The notes under the pieces: model-generated
Told to the model about the DNA's origin: nothing
Database searches by the model: none
What the model saw: the letters and a program-made list of their open reading frames with translations, nothing else
Position numbers and translations under genes: made by a program
DNA from: Dermanyssus gallinae
Taxonomy: Eukaryota > Arthropoda > Arachnida > Mesostigmata > Dermanyssidae
DNA length: 64,000 bases
Direction: 5' to 3'
Assembly: GCA_003439945.1 (NCBI GenBank)
Contig: QVRM01002216.1
Span: 310,001 to 374,000 of the forward strand
In this document: positions 62,672-64,000 of the stretch, one piece after another
Position numbering within the stretch: position 1 is the stretch's first letter
How the letters are laid out: each line of letters opens with the position of its first letter

Positions 62672-63246
62672 CTGGAATGTAGAAAGGTGCGAAAGAAGTC
62701 GCAGATACATGCAATCGTACACCATCGTCGATTATCATCGAGTCTTTTGGCTTCGAGTTTGGCTGTACTTAAAAAACGAAAGCGAAATGCGCATGAGTGA
62801 GGAGGTCAAGATTTTAAAAACGAAATAAATGAAGGTGTTATTCATTAATTCTACTAAATAAAAGTAATTGTAATTATTAATCCGTTAATATAACACTGTT
62901 AATAGTAATGCGGCCTGCGTCCGGGGAACCCTTTTTGATGACTGACCCCTACACTAGACTCCCCGCAACGGTGCACACGTTCGCAGGAACCCAAATTGTA
63001 TGCCCCACACATATTATTGACACAGCGTTTCACCTAGTATAACCTCATTAAAACTATCAGTAAACAACTTATATATAAATCTCACCACAGCTATGCTTCA
63101 TTGTGCGTTTGCTAGAGCTGGTTATGTACTGATTTAAGGTGAGAAAAGTGGTCCATACCATGAAGAGGCAGTTAATGAGAAGCGGGACGGAGTAAACGGT
63201 TGATATGAAGAATCCCTGCGAGTCGAAATACTGCTGCTTGCTGAAT
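62501..63246 (-). CDS. TMEM18: TMEM18-like protein, last two coding exons (partial)
   Basis: TMEM18 is a small protein of the nuclear membrane with several transmembrane helices and a basic C-terminal tail. The exon at 63246-63159 encodes FSKQQYFDSQGFFISTVYSV and PLLINCLFM, close to the family signature (FSKYQYFDSRGMFIS, SAPLLVNA), and its second half is a membrane segment. The exon at 62671-62501 continues in phase 0 with IGQWLYQARDLMFDLRKVQL and a basic then Gln/His/Ser-rich tail ending in TAG. Splice sites are CTGTGCAG, ATG|GTATGG and TTCCAG. The 5' exons with the first membrane helices were not found between 63247 and 64000 and probably lie beyond the window. The gene follows PPID in the same orientation, 14 kb away. 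Confidence 0.85.
63159..63246 (-). CDS. TMEM18: TMEM18 penultimate exon
   Basis: 88 bp. The first base completes a codon begun in an upstream exon, and the exon ends in phase 0 at ATG|GTATGG. Encodes the conserved YFDS motif and a transmembrane segment. Confidence 0.88.
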
Positions 63247-64000
63247 CTGCACAGATGGGTAAACACGAATCATCATCATCATCACCCTTATTTCACTCAC
63301 ATTAAGTACGCATACAACATTGATACCTATACACTTGTCAACTGCTCTCGGCGTGTCGGTCGAGAGAGGCAATGCAGCGATCTCTTCGTAAGGGCCAGGC
63401 AGGCAGATGCATGATAATTCGTACACGCTTGATAGCACAGTCGACCGATGCACTCTGTGTGCTCCTTGTGCAAGTTCGTATTCGAACAGACGAGGTGATA
63501 ATAGCCATGAAATATGTTTCTGATATAGACGTGGCGATTGTCACACGCCAGTTCAGACCAGAGGTGAGAGGCACCAAAATATAAAGACCTTCAACCTCCC
63601 ATCGGCCTTGTTCAACATTAGTTTTTCATTCCAAAAAAGTTTTCAAATAGTACTGTACGCGGCGTCCTAATCCTCAGTCGAAATATCTCAAAAACGGGCG
63701 CACATCATGGCATTAGATGCAGAAAGCGGCTCCTTAACTGCATTGACAAGCAAAGTACTCCCTTTATGTACATTAGAAAACACCTTGCAAGCAAACCAAA
63801 CTTTGCCCAAGTGAGACGTTTCCAAATTCTCTCAAGACCCTACATCAGCTTTGGAACAATCTTGAGGTGAAAGAGTGCTATTGCCATTGGGACTGACAAT
63901 CGTTGCACGTCGCCTACCTCTTCATAAAGGCGAACTAGAAACATATGAGTCTTCCGGAGCCAGAGAGCGAGAAAACCGTTGCATTGAACGATTAATATGT
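63247..64000 (-). other. Presumed TMEM18 intron, upstream exons not identified
   Basis: Apart from the family 1 repeat copy I see no sequence matching the N-terminal half of TMEM18. A GAAGAG|GTAGGC donor near 63917 on the minus strand ends a short open segment that does not resemble TMEM18. Confidence 0.4.
63380..63765 (-). repeat. Dispersed repeat family 1, copy B
   Basis: Minus-strand copy upstream of the TMEM18 exons. It resembles copy A at about three quarters of positions in the best blocks. Stops and frame changes differ from copy A, so both are degenerate. Confidence 0.6.

Noticed and set aside
63912..64000. Open segment with a GAG|GTAGGC donor as a TMEM18 upstream exon
   Set aside because: Its phase and peptide do not match TMEM18; the one compatible frame has a stop three codons before a short ATG.

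Overview
The window is animal nuclear DNA. Three genes are split by GT-AG introns, and the rest is mostly introns and intergenic DNA crowded with (TA)n tracts, TTG/CAA and CGA/TCG trinucleotide arrays, minisatellites, degraded transposons and SINE-like fragments. No operons, ribosome binding sites or prokaryotic features were seen. The gene content, a Tc3-like transposon and the repeat style suggest an arthropod, perhaps a parasitiform mite. That placement is inference from gene flavour, not from a marker gene.

Layout. (1) 1-6893: low-complexity upstream DNA. (2) 6904-28117, plus strand: UBA1, the ubiquitin-activating enzyme E1, rebuilt from four coding exons that join in phase to 1167 codons. 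Its 16.5-kb first intron holds a Tc3-like transposon with long near-identical inverted repeats and a dead transposase, a GC-rich minisatellite, a LINE-like remnant and a candidate alternative first exon. (3) 28118-33021: intergenic DNA between convergent genes. (4) 33022-48642, minus strand: a cyclophilin-40 (PPID) gene, rebuilt from nine coding exons to 467 codons, with PPIase domain, TPR domain and a Ser-rich acidic tail. (5) 48643-62500: intergenic, very rich in CAA/TTG arrays, plus retroposon copies with AAT tails and strong hairpins. (6) 62501-63246, minus strand: the last two exons of a TMEM18-like membrane protein gene whose 5' part was not found.

The genes do not form a pathway cluster. 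UBA1 starts the ubiquitin cascade, PPID is an Hsp90 co-chaperone, and TMEM18 is a small nuclear-membrane protein. The points most worth a second look are: two phase-compatible first exons of UBA1, only one carrying a basic NLS-like motif; a Lys in place of the catalytic Arg of the cyclophilin domain; a transposon with almost intact ends but both catalytic aspartates lost; at least two unnamed dispersed repeat families with copies in this window; and several near-perfect hairpins of miRNA-precursor size.
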